DNA from: SIG455 sp045659025
GTDB lineage: Bacteria > Bacillota > Clostridia > UMGS1810
DNA length: 64,000 nucleotides
Assembly (NCBI GenBank): GCA_045659025.1
Contig: JAZOWA010000007.1
Coordinates: 17,649 to 81,648 of the forward strand
Direction of reading: 5' to 3'
Shown: positions 34,436-43,253 of the stretch, one piece after another
How the letters are laid out: each line of letters begins with the position of its first letter
How positions within the stretch are numbered: the first letter of the stretch is position 1
Notes under the pieces: model-generated
What the model was told of the DNA's origin: nothing
Database searches by the model: none
What the model saw: the letters and a program-made list of their open reading frames with translations, nothing else
Position numbers and translations under genes: made by a program

Positions 34436-34843
34436 TTATACGATATACTCGTAGATCGCTTCGGGAAGCTCTGATTTATCAGCGCTGATTGTGATGGTGA
34501 ATTTAACATCTCCCGCTTTGGTGATGCTGTCAAGTGTGCTTATAAACTCCACAAGACCTGCACCGTCTGCAACGATTTTGAGGATAGAATCTATGTAGAT
34601 GTGGGTGATGTCATAATTCTGTGACATAATTCCCTTTATGAAACCTCTGAACTCATTGAAATCAGCCATTCCGCCTTCTGCAACATCCACAAGACGTGCA
34701 CCGTGATTAACATCAAACATATGTCTGTTCTCTCTTGCAATGAACACCACGTTGCCGTGTTCTATATCTACAGCGTTATTAACACTTTCCAGCATTGCCT
34801 TGGTTTTACCGCTGCCTTTTTTACCTACGATTAACTTAATCAT
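34436..34843 (-). CDS. small P-loop NTPase-like protein of unknown role
   Basis: 135 residues. MIKLIVGKKGSGKTKAML starts with a perfect Walker A (7-14), and HIYIDSI around 80-86 could be a Walker B-like strand. The rest alternates strands and helices, and the protein ends with a short acidic tail, so it is a minimal RecA/PilT-like nucleotide-binding core. No effector domain is present. Similar short proteins have been annotated in Clostridia with pilus-type ATPase names, which I would not trust. ATG follows AAGGAGGAG. It stands alone and diverges from ispG. Confidence 0.65.
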   Translation of the reverse strand: MIKLIVGKKGSGKTKAMLESVNNAVDIEHGNVVFIARENRHMFDVNHGARLVDVAEGGMADFNEFRGFIKGIMSQNYDITHIYIDSILKIVADGAGLVEFISTLDSITKAGDVKFTITISADKSELPEAIYEYIV

Positions 34844-35063
34844 GGGACTCTCCTCCTTAAAAAACAGGTGTTCGGGTGATTACCCTTATTTTGTACCTTT
34901 ATTATACAACAGGGGGTCGGGGTAGTTCAATAGAAAAATGGAATAACGCTTCAATTTCGTGGAGTTTTACAAAAAACCGCCCCCTTTTTTATAGGAATTA
35001 ACAAAATTATTGAAAACCGCTTAACTACGCGGTTTTCGGGGATTTTCGACAAGGCAAAAATTC

Positions 35064-35092
35064 TTGAATTTTGGCTTTGGTTGTGATAGAAT
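35064..35092 (+). promoter_or_regulatory. promoter for ispG-polC-rluD
   Basis: TTGAAT (35064-35069), 17 bases, TAGAAT (35087-35092). The transcript would start near 35099 and carry a leader of about 45 bases. Confidence 0.7.
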
Positions 35093-35111
35093 AGAAATGA
35101 TGGGGTTTCCT

Positions 35112-35144
35112 CATCTTTTTTGACGAAAAGGAAGATGGTTTTTT
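35112..35144 (+). terminator. terminator-like hairpin overlapping the ispG ribosome site
   Basis: CATCTTTTTT (35112-35121) pairs with AAAAGGAAGATG (about 35126-35137) and is followed by GGTTTTTT immediately before the ATG at 35145. The AAGGAAG ribosome site is inside the 3' arm. The hairpin could act as an attenuator or mask the ribosome site. Confidence 0.5.
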
Positions 35145-36182
35145 ATGAGCAGACGTATATACATAGGCAATGTGGCTGTGGGTGGCGGAGCAAAGGTGTC
35201 AATACAGTCAATGACCAATACATTAACCTCCGATTACATAGCCACCGCAGAGCAGATTAACGCTCTGGCTGCGGCGGGTTGTGATATAGTCCGTTGTGCA
35301 GTGCCCGATATGGAGAGCGCAGAGGCCTTCAGCAAGATTAAGGAGAGGGTGTCTGTGCCCGTGGTGGCGGATATCCACTTTGATTATCGTCTTGCCCTCT
35401 CTGTAATGGAGCACGGTGCCGACAAGGTGCGCATCAACCCCGGCAATATCGGCTCGGAGGAGGGTGTGAAAGCGGTTGCAGAGGAAGCAAAGAAGCGCAA
35501 CATCCCCATCCGCATAGGCGTAAACAGCGGTTCTGTGGAGAAAAGCATACTTGCAAAATATGGTTCACCCACTCCCGAAGCATTGGTGGAAAGTGCGGAG
35601 GAGCATATAAAGTTACTTGAGAAATACGGATTTTCCGATATTGCAGTATCCTTAAAGGCATCGGATGTGCCCACCACCATAAAGGCGTACCGCACTATGG
35701 CGGAGCGTCACGACTACCCCCTGCATCTCGGTGTCACCGAAGCAGGCACCTTCCTTGGCGGTGCGGTGAAATCCGCTGTGGGTATCGGCTCACTTCTTGC
35801 CGACGGTATCGGAGACACCTTCAGGGTGTCCCTCACCGACGACCCTGTGAAAGAGGTATATGTGGCAAGGGAGATACTCAAGGCCCTCAATCTCACCGAC
35901 AAGGGCGCCAGATTGGTATCCTGCCCCACCTGCGGCAGAACCAGGATAGACCTCATCCCCTTGGCCAAGAGGGTGGAGGAATACCTGCTCACCATTGATA
36001 AGCCCATAACCGTTGCGGTGATGGGTTGCGCAGTAAACGGCCCCGGGGAAGCCCGTGAAGCAGACGTGGGTATCGCAGGGGGTAACGGCGAAGGCCTTAT
36101 CTTCAAAAAAGGCGAGATAGTCCGCAAGGTTGCCGAGAGCGACCTTTTTGCCGAGTTAGTAAAAGAAATAGAGAATATGTAA
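35145..36182 (+). CDS. ispG: 4-hydroxy-3-methylbut-2-enyl diphosphate synthase (IspG/GcpE)
   Basis: Iron-sulfur enzyme of the MEP pathway converting methylerythritol cyclodiphosphate to HMBPP; ispE is also in this window. 345 residues, the compact bacterial form. The TIM-barrel part shows IQSMTNT, DIVRCAVPD, ADIHFDYRLA and KVRINPGNIG. The [4Fe-4S] cysteines are in CPTCGRT (about 259-262) and GCAVNGPGEA (about 294). ATG follows AAGGAAG. polC starts 14 bases after the stop, the arrangement common in Clostridia. Confidence 0.96.
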   Translation: MSRRIYIGNVAVGGGAKVSIQSMTNTLTSDYIATAEQINALAAAGCDIVRCAVPDMESAEAFSKIKERVSVPVVADIHFDYRLALSVMEHGADKVRINPGNIGSEEGVKAVAEEAKKRNIPIRIGVNSGSVEKSILAKYGSPTPEALVESAEEHIKLLEKYGFSDIAVSLKASDVPTTIKAYRTMAERHDYPLHLGVTEAGTFLGGAVKSAVGIGSLLADGIGDTFRVSLTDDPVKEVYVAREILKALNLTDKGARLVSCPTCGRTRIDLIPLAKRVEEYLLTIDKPITVAVMGCAVNGPGEAREADVGIAGGNGEGLIFKKGEIVRKVAESDLFAELVKEIENM

Positions 36183-36196
36183 GCGAGGATTTATAT

Positions 36197-39100
36197 ATGT
36201 CACCGACTAATCTGACCTTAAGTCAGTTGTTTGCCAAGATCGACGTGCCCGAGATAATCGCCGAGGCCCGTGTTTATAATATAAAAGCAAGTGCTATTGA
36301 CCGCACCCTTGATATCACCTTGTATGCCGAGGAACTTTTGCCCTTTGAGCTTATAGAGGAGTTCAAGGAGAAGGCGGCTACAGAGTCAAACCTCAACAGC
36401 TTAATCATCCGTGTCAAGTACGAAGGCTTGTCCCTTATGACCATTGACCTTGACAGGTACTGGAAGAATCTCATCTTCTATGTGTCTGCGACGGTGGGCG
36501 GTGTGTCGGGACTTTTCACCGACAGCACCTGCCGTTATGAGAACGGCGTACTCAAAATCACCTGCAAATACGGCATCCACCTTCTCACCGAGTCGGGTTG
36601 CGATAAGATTATTGAGAAGCTGGTGCTCGCCCAGTTGGGTGAGTCGGTGAAGGCGGAGTTCATAGACGAATTCACCGAGGAGCAGTTCATTGAAATGCAG
36701 CAGGAGGCAATTGACTCTCTCCCCGAGATTGAGGTGGCGGAGACCGCTCCCGCAGAGGAGAAGAAGGAAGACACCAACCTTATCTACGGCAAACCCATCA
36801 AAGAGGATTCCATGCCTATCAAGGACGTCACCGAGGAATTGGGTACCGTAGTGGTAGAGGGTGACATATTCGATATAGATTTCCGTGAGACGAGAAGCGG
36901 TAAGCAACTCATCTCCTTCATCATAGCCGACAACGCTTCTGCATACAGCGTAAAACTCTTTGCGGATAAGAAGGACCTACCTGCCCTCAAGGAAGGTATC
37001 AATAAAAAGGCCTACCTCAAGGTGAAGGGTGCCGTTCAGTACGATTCCTATGCCAAAGAGAACATCATTATGGCCCGCAGTATAGAGAAAGCCAAGAAGA
37101 AGCTCCGTGAGGACAATGCAGAGGAGAAACGTATAGAACTTCATATGCATACTAAGATGTCCACCACCGACGGTGTGTCCGATGCGGCAGCTCTCGTCTC
37201 TACTGCTATCCGTTGGGGACACAAGGCGGTTGCTATTACAGACCACGGCAACATCCAGGCCTTTCCTGAGGCGATGGCCACCGCTGTGGAGTTTGACCGT
37301 GACGGTAGTGTGAAATCCCACAGGATCAAAGTCATCTACGGTGTAGAGGCGTATATAGCCAACGATTCTATCCCCATCACCTTTGGGGATACCACCGCCA
37401 CCTATGATGGTGATTTCGTGGTGTTTGATATTGAGACCACGGGCCTTCGTGCCTCTTCTGATGCCATCACCGAGATTGGCGCAGTTAAGGTGTCGGGCGG
37501 CAGGGTAGTGGATGAATTCAACACCTTCGTAAACCCCGGCAGACCTATCCCGTCAAACATTGTGCAACTCACCGGCATCACCGACGATATGGTAGCCGAC
37601 GCTCCCGCCGAGGACAAGGCGGTGGCAGATTTCCTTGAATTTGCCAGGGGCTCTGTGCTGGTTGCCCACAATGCGAATTTTGATACATCCTTCATCAAGG
37701 CGGCTGCTGCCAGATGCGACATCCCCTTTGAGAATGCGTATATAGATACATTGGAGCTTGCCCGCACCCTTATCAAGGATGTGAAGAATCACAAGCTCAA
37801 CACCCTCACCAAGTACTTCAATGTGAAATTGGAGAATCATCACCGTGCCTGCGACGATGCTGCCGCCACGGCACAGATATTTATAAAGCTGGTGGATATG
37901 CTTAAAGCAAAGGGAGTGGACAAGGTGTCTGCCACCAACTCCGCCCTTGCAGAGGAGACGGATTTGAAATCCCAGAAGACCTATCATGCCACCGTGATGG
38001 TTAAGGACTACGAGGGCCTTAAAAATCTTTACCACCTCATATCCGAATCCTGCATGGACCATTTCTACAAACGTCCCGTTATGCCCAAGAGCCTTATTGA
38101 GAAATACCGCAAGGGACTGCTTATCGGCTCTGCCTGCGAGGCGGGTGAGCTTTACCGTGCCATTTTGGACGGTGCTGATGCAAAGAAACTGGACGATATA
38201 GTAAAATTCTACGATTACCTTGAGATTCAGCCTTTGGGTAACAACCGGTTCCTCGTAGCAGAGGGCATAGTGCAGAGTAACGAGGACCTCAAATACTTCA
38301 ACAAGCGTATAGTTGACCTTGCCAAAAAATCCGGCAAACTGTGTGTTGCTGCAGGTGACGTGCATTTTTTAAACCCCGAGGACGAGGTCTACCGCCGTAT
38401 CCTTATGGCGGGCAAGGGATTTGACGATGCGGATAATCAGGCGCCTCTGTATCTGCGCACCACCGACGAGATGCTCGCCGAGTTTGAATATCTGGGTGAG
38501 GACCTTGCGAAGGAGTTAGTAATAGAAAATCCTTCTAAGATAGCGGATATGGTGGATTACATCATCCCCATCCCCACAGAGACGGCACCGCCTATCATTG
38601 ACGGCTCCGACGAGGAACTCCGTGAGATGACCTATTCCACCGCCAAATCAATCTATGGTGATCCTCTTCCCGCCCTTATCAAAGAGAGAATAGATATAGA
38701 GCTCAGCTCAATTATTGATAACGGCTACAGCGTTATGTATATTATCGCACAGAAGCTTGTGCACAAGTCCAATTCCGACGGATACCTGGTAGGTTCCCGA
38801 GGTTCGGTTGGCTCATCCCTTGTGGCGTTCTTCTCGGGTATCACCGAGGTTAACTCCCTGCCACCCCACCACGTTTGTCCCAAGTGTAAATACAGCGAGT
38901 TCATCACCGACGGCTCCGTGGGTTCGGGCTTTGACTTGCCCGATAAGGTGTGCCCTAAGTGCGGTGAGGTGATGAAGCACGACGGTCACGACATCCCCTT
39001 TGAGACCTTCCTTGGTTTCGGTGGCGGTAAAGAGCCTGATATCGACCTTAACTTCTCAGGTGAGTATCAGGGCAAGATTCACAAATACACAGAAGAACTC

Positions 39101-40456
39101 TTCGGCGAGGGATATGTGTTCCGTGCAGGCACTATCGGCACTATCGCCGATAAGACCGCTTTCGGTTATGTAAAGAAATATTATGAGGACAGAGGCCAGG
39201 TGGTATCCAAAGCCGAGATCGCCCGACTTGTCCGCGGCTGCACAGGTGTGAAGAACACCACCGGTCAGCATGCAGGCGGACTTATGATTGTCCCCCGTGA
39301 CAGAAATGTACACGAATTCACCCCTATACAGTACCCTGCGGATAAATCCGACAGCGGTGTTATCACCACCCATTTCGATTATCATTCCATTTCGGGTAAA
39401 CTTTTGAAGCTTGACCTTCTCGGTCACGACGACCCCACCGTTATCCGTATGCTTGAGGATTTAACGGGGGTTGATGCCAAGAAGATTCCCTCGGGTGACC
39501 CTAAGGTAATGAGCCTTTTCAGCGGTACCGAGGCATTGGGTGTAACCCCTGAGGATATTAACAGTAAAGTCGGCACCTATGCCATCCCTGAATTCGGTAC
39601 TAACTTTGTTCGACAGATGCTTGTTGAGACAGAACCGTCAACATTTTCGGAGCTGGTGCGAATTTCAGGACTTTCCCACGGTACTGACGTGTGGACAAAC
39701 AACGCTCAGGACCTCATCCGTGCAGGTACGGCAACCCTTTCCAACGCCATCTGTACCCGTGACGATATTATGCTCTATCTTATCCAGATGGGTGTAGCAC
39801 CCAAGTCTGCATTCAAGATAATGGAGATGGTGCGTAAGGGCAGGGGACTTACTGAGGAGTTTGAAGCAGAGATGAGGGAAGCAAACGTCCCCGAATGGTA
39901 CATCAAGTCCTGCAAGACTATCAAGTATATGTTCCCCAAGGCCCACGCCGTAGCTTATGTTACCATGGCGTATCGCATCGCCTGGTTCAAGGTGTATTAT
40001 CCCATTGAGTTCTATATGACCTACTTCACCGTAAGGGCAGACGAATTTGACGCATCCCTTATGGCGCAGGGCAAGGCCAAGGTGGAGCAGACTATGGCGG
40101 AATTCGAGGCGAGGGGTAAAGACATCTCTGCCAAGGATAAATCAGTAATGACCATCCTTGAGGTGTGCAAGGAGATGTATGCCCGCGGTATCCAGATGCT
40201 TCCTATCAGTATATTCACGTCCCACGCTTATAAATTCCAGAAAGTAGACGGCAAGATACTGCCACCCCTTAACGCTATTGCAGGTCTCGGCCTTTCTGCG
40301 GCGGAGTCAATCGTTGCGGCAAGGGATGAGGCGGAGTTCACCTCAATCGAGGATATTATGCAACGCTCCAAGGTGAACAAGACCGTTCTTGAGGTTATGA
40401 AGGCCTCAGGCGCTCTGGGTGATTTGCCCGAGAGCAGTCAGATTTCATTCTTCTGA
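36197..40456 (+). CDS. polC: DNA polymerase III alpha subunit, Gram-positive PolC type
   Basis: Main replicative polymerase of low-GC Gram-positives, 1419 residues, the normal length. In order: an N-terminal domain and OB fold (about 210-300), a PHP domain (HMHTKMSTTDG near 315, then the second part after the exonuclease insertion), a DEDD proofreading exonuclease (FDIETTG near 410, HNANFDTSF near 490) and the C-family polymerase core with a zinc-binding group (CPKCKYSEF, CPKCGEV near 893-920), GKEPDIDLNFSG and PKAHAVAYVTMAYR. ATG follows GAGGA. It is flanked by ispG and rluD in one operon. Confidence 0.97.
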   Translation: MSPTNLTLSQLFAKIDVPEIIAEARVYNIKASAIDRTLDITLYAEELLPFELIEEFKEKAATESNLNSLIIRVKYEGLSLMTIDLDRYWKNLIFYVSATVGGVSGLFTDSTCRYENGVLKITCKYGIHLLTESGCDKIIEKLVLAQLGESVKAEFIDEFTEEQFIEMQQEAIDSLPEIEVAETAPAEEKKEDTNLIYGKPIKEDSMPIKDVTEELGTVVVEGDIFDIDFRETRSGKQLISFIIADNASAYSVKLFADKKDLPALKEGINKKAYLKVKGAVQYDSYAKENIIMARSIEKAKKKLREDNAEEKRIELHMHTKMSTTDGVSDAAALVSTAIRWGHKAVAITDHGNIQAFPEAMATAVEFDRDGSVKSHRIKVIYGVEAYIANDSIPITFGDTTATYDGDFVVFDIETTGLRASSDAITEIGAVKVSGGRVVDEFNTFVNPGRPIPSNIVQLTGITDDMVADAPAEDKAVADFLEFARGSVLVAHNANFDTSFIKAAAARCDIPFENAYIDTLELARTLIKDVKNHKLNTLTKYFNVKLENHHRACDDAAATAQIFIKLVDMLKAKGVDKVSATNSALAEETDLKSQKTYHATVMVKDYEGLKNLYHLISESCMDHFYKRPVMPKSLIEKYRKGLLIGSACEAGELYRAILDGADAKKLDDIVKFYDYLEIQPLGNNRFLVAEGIVQSNEDLKYFNKRIVDLAKKSGKLCVAAGDVHFLNPEDEVYRRILMAGKGFDDADNQAPLYLRTTDEMLAEFEYLGEDLAKELVIENPSKIADMVDYIIPIPTETAPPIIDGSDEELREMTYSTAKSIYGDPLPALIKERIDIELSSIIDNGYSVMYIIAQKLVHKSNSDGYLVGSRGSVGSSLVAFFSGITEVNSLPPHHVCPKCKYSEFITDGSVGSGFDLPDKVCPKCGEVMKHDGHDIPFETFLGFGGGKEPDIDLNFSGEYQGKIHKYTEELFGEGYVFRAGTIGTIADKTAFGYVKKYYEDRGQVVSKAEIARLVRGCTGVKNTTGQHAGGLMIVPRDRNVHEFTPIQYPADKSDSGVITTHFDYHSISGKLLKLDLLGHDDPTVIRMLEDLTGVDAKKIPSGDPKVMSLFSGTEALGVTPEDINSKVGTYAIPEFGTNFVRQMLVETEPSTFSELVRISGLSHGTDVWTNNAQDLIRAGTATLSNAICTRDDIMLYLIQMGVAPKSAFKIMEMVRKGRGLTEEFEAEMREANVPEWYIKSCKTIKYMFPKAHAVAYVTMAYRIAWFKVYYPIEFYMTYFTVRADEFDASLMAQGKAKVEQTMAEFEARGKDISAKDKSVMTILEVCKEMYARGIQMLPISIFTSHAYKFQKVDGKILPPLNAIAGLGLSAAESIVAARDEAEFTSIEDIMQRSKVNKTVLEVMKASGALGDLPESSQISFF

Positions 40457-40484
40457 TAAAGAATTTGCTTAGAGGTACAACAGT

Positions 40485-41381
40485 ATGAGAATTATTTGCG
40501 ACAAGAGCGGGGAACGTCTTGATAAGTATATCGATATAGAGGATTTCTCCCGCTCAAGAATACAGAAACTTATAGATGATGGCCTCGTCACTGTCAACGG
40601 TGTTGTTGCCAAGGGCAGAGACAAGCTCAGGGAAGGGGATGTCATAGAGATTGAAATCCCCGATACCGAGCCCCTTGATGTGGTGGCAGAGGATATTCCC
40701 CTTGATATCGTGTATGAGGACGAGCATATGCTGGTCATCAATAAACCTCAGGGTATGGTTGTCCATCCCGGCGCAGGCAATTATTCGGGCACGTTGGTCA
40801 ATGCCCTTATGCACCATTGCGGAGATTCCCTAAGCGGTATCGGCGGAGTGGCAAGACCCGGTATAGTCCACAGGATTGATAAGGAGACCTCAGGTCTGCT
40901 CCTGGTGGCAAAGACGGATATCGCCCACAACTCACTCTCTGCCCAGATTAAGGATAAGACCGCCCGCAGAGAATACATCTGTATCACCGACGGCAATATG
41001 ACCATTGCCAAGGGCAAGGTAGATGCTCCCATCGGCAGACACGGCACTATCCGCACCAAAATGGCGGTAACATCAAAGAACTCCAAGAATGCCGTTACCC
41101 ACTTTGAAGTGGCAGAGCAGCTCAGCGGTGCATCATTGGTGAAATGCCGTCTTGAAACGGGCAGAACCCACCAGATAAGAGTGCATCTTGCATATATCGG
41201 TTTCCCCATACTGGGGGATAATGTTTACGGAGCCAAATCCAACCCCTACAATCTTCAGGGTCAGGCACTTCACGCAGAGAAGATCACCTTCCGCCACCCC
41301 GTAACGGGTGAGGAAATGGAATTCCACCGTGACCCGCCCCCGTACTTCTACGAACTGGTTGAGAAATTGAGAAAGATATAA
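40485..41381 (+). CDS. rluD: RluD-type ribosomal pseudouridine synthase
   Basis: 298 residues: an S4 domain (about 10-60; RLDKYIDIEDFSRSRIQKLI) and an RluA-family catalytic domain with VHRIDKETSGL at 128-138, where D132 is the catalytic Asp. The wording VVHPGAGNYSGTLVNAL and GRTHQIRVHLAYIGFPILGD is closest to RluD/YlyB proteins that modify 23S rRNA. ATG follows AGAGG, 28 bases after polC. YlyB-like specificity is likely but not proven. A terminator follows. Confidence 0.88.
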   Translation: MRIICDKSGERLDKYIDIEDFSRSRIQKLIDDGLVTVNGVVAKGRDKLREGDVIEIEIPDTEPLDVVAEDIPLDIVYEDEHMLVINKPQGMVVHPGAGNYSGTLVNALMHHCGDSLSGIGGVARPGIVHRIDKETSGLLLVAKTDIAHNSLSAQIKDKTARREYICITDGNMTIAKGKVDAPIGRHGTIRTKMAVTSKNSKNAVTHFEVAEQLSGASLVKCRLETGRTHQIRVHLAYIGFPILGDNVYGAKSNPYNLQGQALHAEKITFRHPVTGEEMEFHRDPPPYFYELVEKLRKI

Positions 41382-41386
41382 TATTA

Positions 41387-41418
41387 ACCCCCTTGCAGAT
41401 GCGAGGGGGTCTTTTTTA
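41387..41418 (+). terminator. terminator of the ispG-polC-rluD operon
   Basis: ACCCCCTTGC, an AGAT loop, GCGAGGGGGT and a T-run. Confidence 0.9.
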
Positions 41419-41438
41419 TATTTTCTTGAAATTTCCTG

Positions 41439-41467
41439 TTGACAAAGGGAGGATAAGGGGATATAAT
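41439..41467 (+). promoter_or_regulatory. promoter for the glycine riboswitch transcript
   Basis: Consensus TTGACA (41439-41444), 17 bases, TATAAT (41462-41467). Confidence 0.85.
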
Positions 41468-41499
41468 AGTCACAAGTTATATATTTGAGCTATATGAAG

Positions 41500-41675
41500 T
41501 GTGCAGGAGAAAGGCAGTTTGCCTTGCCGAAGGAGTAATGCTCTCAGGCGCTTTAGCAGAGACTGCACATGGATAGCACTCCGGAGAAGTCCGGCTTTTG
41601 TATAAAAGCCAAAAGGATGCCGAAGGTGTAAAGCCCCGTATGGGGTTAATCTCTCAGGCAAAAGGACGGAGCAAA
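41500..41675 (+). ncRNA. tandem glycine riboswitch
   Basis: Two consecutive glycine aptamers. Aptamer I (about 41502-41569) has GGAGAAAGGC, GCCGAAGGAGTAA and CTCTCAGGCG...AGAGACTGCA. Aptamer II (about 41574-41674) has GGAGAAGTCC, GCCGAAGGTGTAAA and CTCTCAGGCAAAAGGACGGAG. The short linker ATGGATAGC matches the tandem arrangement. The expression platform is the terminator at 41711-41747. Placement before a sodium:amino acid symporter fits glycine-sensing control of uptake. Confidence 0.95.
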
Positions 41676-41710
41676 TGCATATCTTTCGTGCTATGCATTT
41701 ATATTTATCC

Positions 41711-41747
41711 GGAGTCGCCCAATGTTATGGCGGCTTTTTTTATTTTT
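41711..41747 (+). terminator. riboswitch-controlled terminator
   Basis: GGAGTCGCC and GGCGGCTT form the stem, followed by seven T and a further T-rich stretch, 40 bases before the symporter start. Its position after the aptamers and before the gene indicates transcriptional control, probably off when glycine is high; the polarity is inferred. Confidence 0.8.
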
Positions 41748-41785
41748 ATCCAGGCAGGATAATAAAATTCAAGGAGGATATCAAA

Positions 41786-43195
41786 ATGCAGGAAACACTA
41801 CTCAATCTTGTGGCAAATGCCAACAAGTACCTGTCCGACTACATCTTAATTGCTTTGCTTGTCGGCACAGGACTCTTCTTCACTATCAAAACAAAGTTCG
41901 TTCAGGTGCGTTGCTTTGGCGAGGGCGTAAGACAGACCTTCGGTAACTTAAAGCTTCGCGGAGGCAAGCAGGCAGGGGGATTAAGTTCCTTCCAGGCACT
42001 TGCCACAGCAATCGCGGCTCAGGTGGGTACGGGAAACATCGTGGGTGCTTCCGGTGCAATCTTAATCGGCGGACCCGGTGCGATCTTCTGGATGTGGGTT
42101 ATTGCCTTCCTCGGTATGGCTACAATCTACGCCGAGGCAGTGCTGGCACAGGAGACACGAATCAAAGACGAAAAGGGAGAAATCAGCGGCGGCCCCGTTT
42201 ACTACATTAAGAAAGCATTCCCCAACGGCTTTGGTACATTCCTTTCCGTATTCTTTGCAATTGCAGCTGTTCTTGCCCTCGGATTTATGGGCAGTATGGT
42301 GCAGTCCAACTCCATTGCCGAGACCTGCAACACCGCTTTCGGTATCCCTGTATGGGTGATGGGTGTGGCAGTATCCGTTATTGCTGCAGTAATATTTATC
42401 GGCGGTGTTTCACGCCTTGCATCGGTTACAGAGAAGATGGTGCCCTTTATGGCTATTCTTTATATTATCGGCGGAATCGTGATCCTTTGCATAAGGGCAA
42501 GATTCGTTCCCGAGACAATCGGTATGATATTCAAGTTTGCCTTTACCCCCTCTGCCTTCATTGGCGGCGGTATCGGTTATGCACTTAAAACCGCCATCAG
42601 TCAGGGTGCAAAGAGAGGTCTTTTCTCCAATGAGGCAGGTATGGGTTCTACTCCCCATGCCCACGCAATGGCAAATGTAGCAAAGCCCCACGATCAGGGT
42701 GTCGCTGCAATGATAGGCGTATTTATCGATACATTCATCGTGCTCACTATGACAGCCCTTGTGGTTATCTCCTGTCTCTATGCAGGTGACGGCCCTCTGG
42801 CAGGTCTTGCAGGCGATGCCTATGTGGCTGCCACATCGGGTGCGAACGCAATAGTTACAAAGACAAGCGCTATGCAGATGGCATTCAGCCGTGCAATCGG
42901 CTCGGAAGCATTCGGTAACAGCTTTGTAGCGGTCTGCCTGTTCTTCTTTGCTCTTTCCACCATTATCGGCTGGAACTTCTTTGGCAAGCTCAACGCCCAG
43001 TACCTTACCAAGAACAGCAAGGTCGGTACAATCGTATATGCGGTGATTGCCATTGCGTTTATATTCACAGGTGCGCTTCTTTCCAACGATCTGGTGTGGG
43101 AGCTCACCGACTTTTTCAACTACCTTATGGTAATCCCCAACGTCATTGCCCTTGTGGCACTTTATAAAGTGGTTGTGAAAAATTCAAAGAGATAA
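41786..43195 (+). CDS. AGCS-family sodium:alanine/glycine symporter
   Basis: 469 residues with about ten to eleven membrane segments. Family signatures are visible: GLSSFQALATAIAAQVGTGNIVGA, GGPVYYIKKAF, and KRGLFSNEAGMGSTPHAHA, which forms the substrate/sodium site. It imports glycine, alanine or D-alanine with sodium; the glycine riboswitch upstream makes glycine the probable physiological substrate. ATG 41786 follows AAGGAGGA. An in-frame start at 41675 would begin within the riboswitch and is rejected. Confidence 0.93.
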   Translation: MQETLLNLVANANKYLSDYILIALLVGTGLFFTIKTKFVQVRCFGEGVRQTFGNLKLRGGKQAGGLSSFQALATAIAAQVGTGNIVGASGAILIGGPGAIFWMWVIAFLGMATIYAEAVLAQETRIKDEKGEISGGPVYYIKKAFPNGFGTFLSVFFAIAAVLALGFMGSMVQSNSIAETCNTAFGIPVWVMGVAVSVIAAVIFIGGVSRLASVTEKMVPFMAILYIIGGIVILCIRARFVPETIGMIFKFAFTPSAFIGGGIGYALKTAISQGAKRGLFSNEAGMGSTPHAHAMANVAKPHDQGVAAMIGVFIDTFIVLTMTALVVISCLYAGDGPLAGLAGDAYVAATSGANAIVTKTSAMQMAFSRAIGSEAFGNSFVAVCLFFFALSTIIGWNFFGKLNAQYLTKNSKVGTIVYAVIAIAFIFTGALLSNDLVWELTDFFNYLMVIPNVIALVALYKVVVKNSKR

Positions 43196-43213
43196 TCTGA
43201 CATATTACAATTA

Positions 43214-43253
43214 AAAAACACCCCCTGCACTCTGCGCAGGGGGTGTTTTGTTT
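43214..43253. terminator. bidirectional terminator between symporter and trmK
   Basis: AAAACACCCCCTGC and GCAGGGGGTGTTTT, with an A-run left and T-run right; it overlaps the trmK stop. Confidence 0.9.

Larger units (their letters stand above)
34844..35144. other. divergent intergenic region before ispG
   Basis: 301 bases. It holds the AGGGGGTCGG (34911-34920) plus ATGGAATA (34938-34945) motif pair shared with 3787-3828, a hairpin GAAAACCGC/GCGGTTTTC at about 35013-35038, the ispG promoter and a terminator-like hairpin directly ahead of ispG. No gene is visible. Confidence 0.6.

Noticed and set aside
41675..41785. Longer N-terminus for the AGCS symporter
   Set aside because: It would start in the riboswitch and run through its terminator; ATG 41786 has AAGGAGGA.
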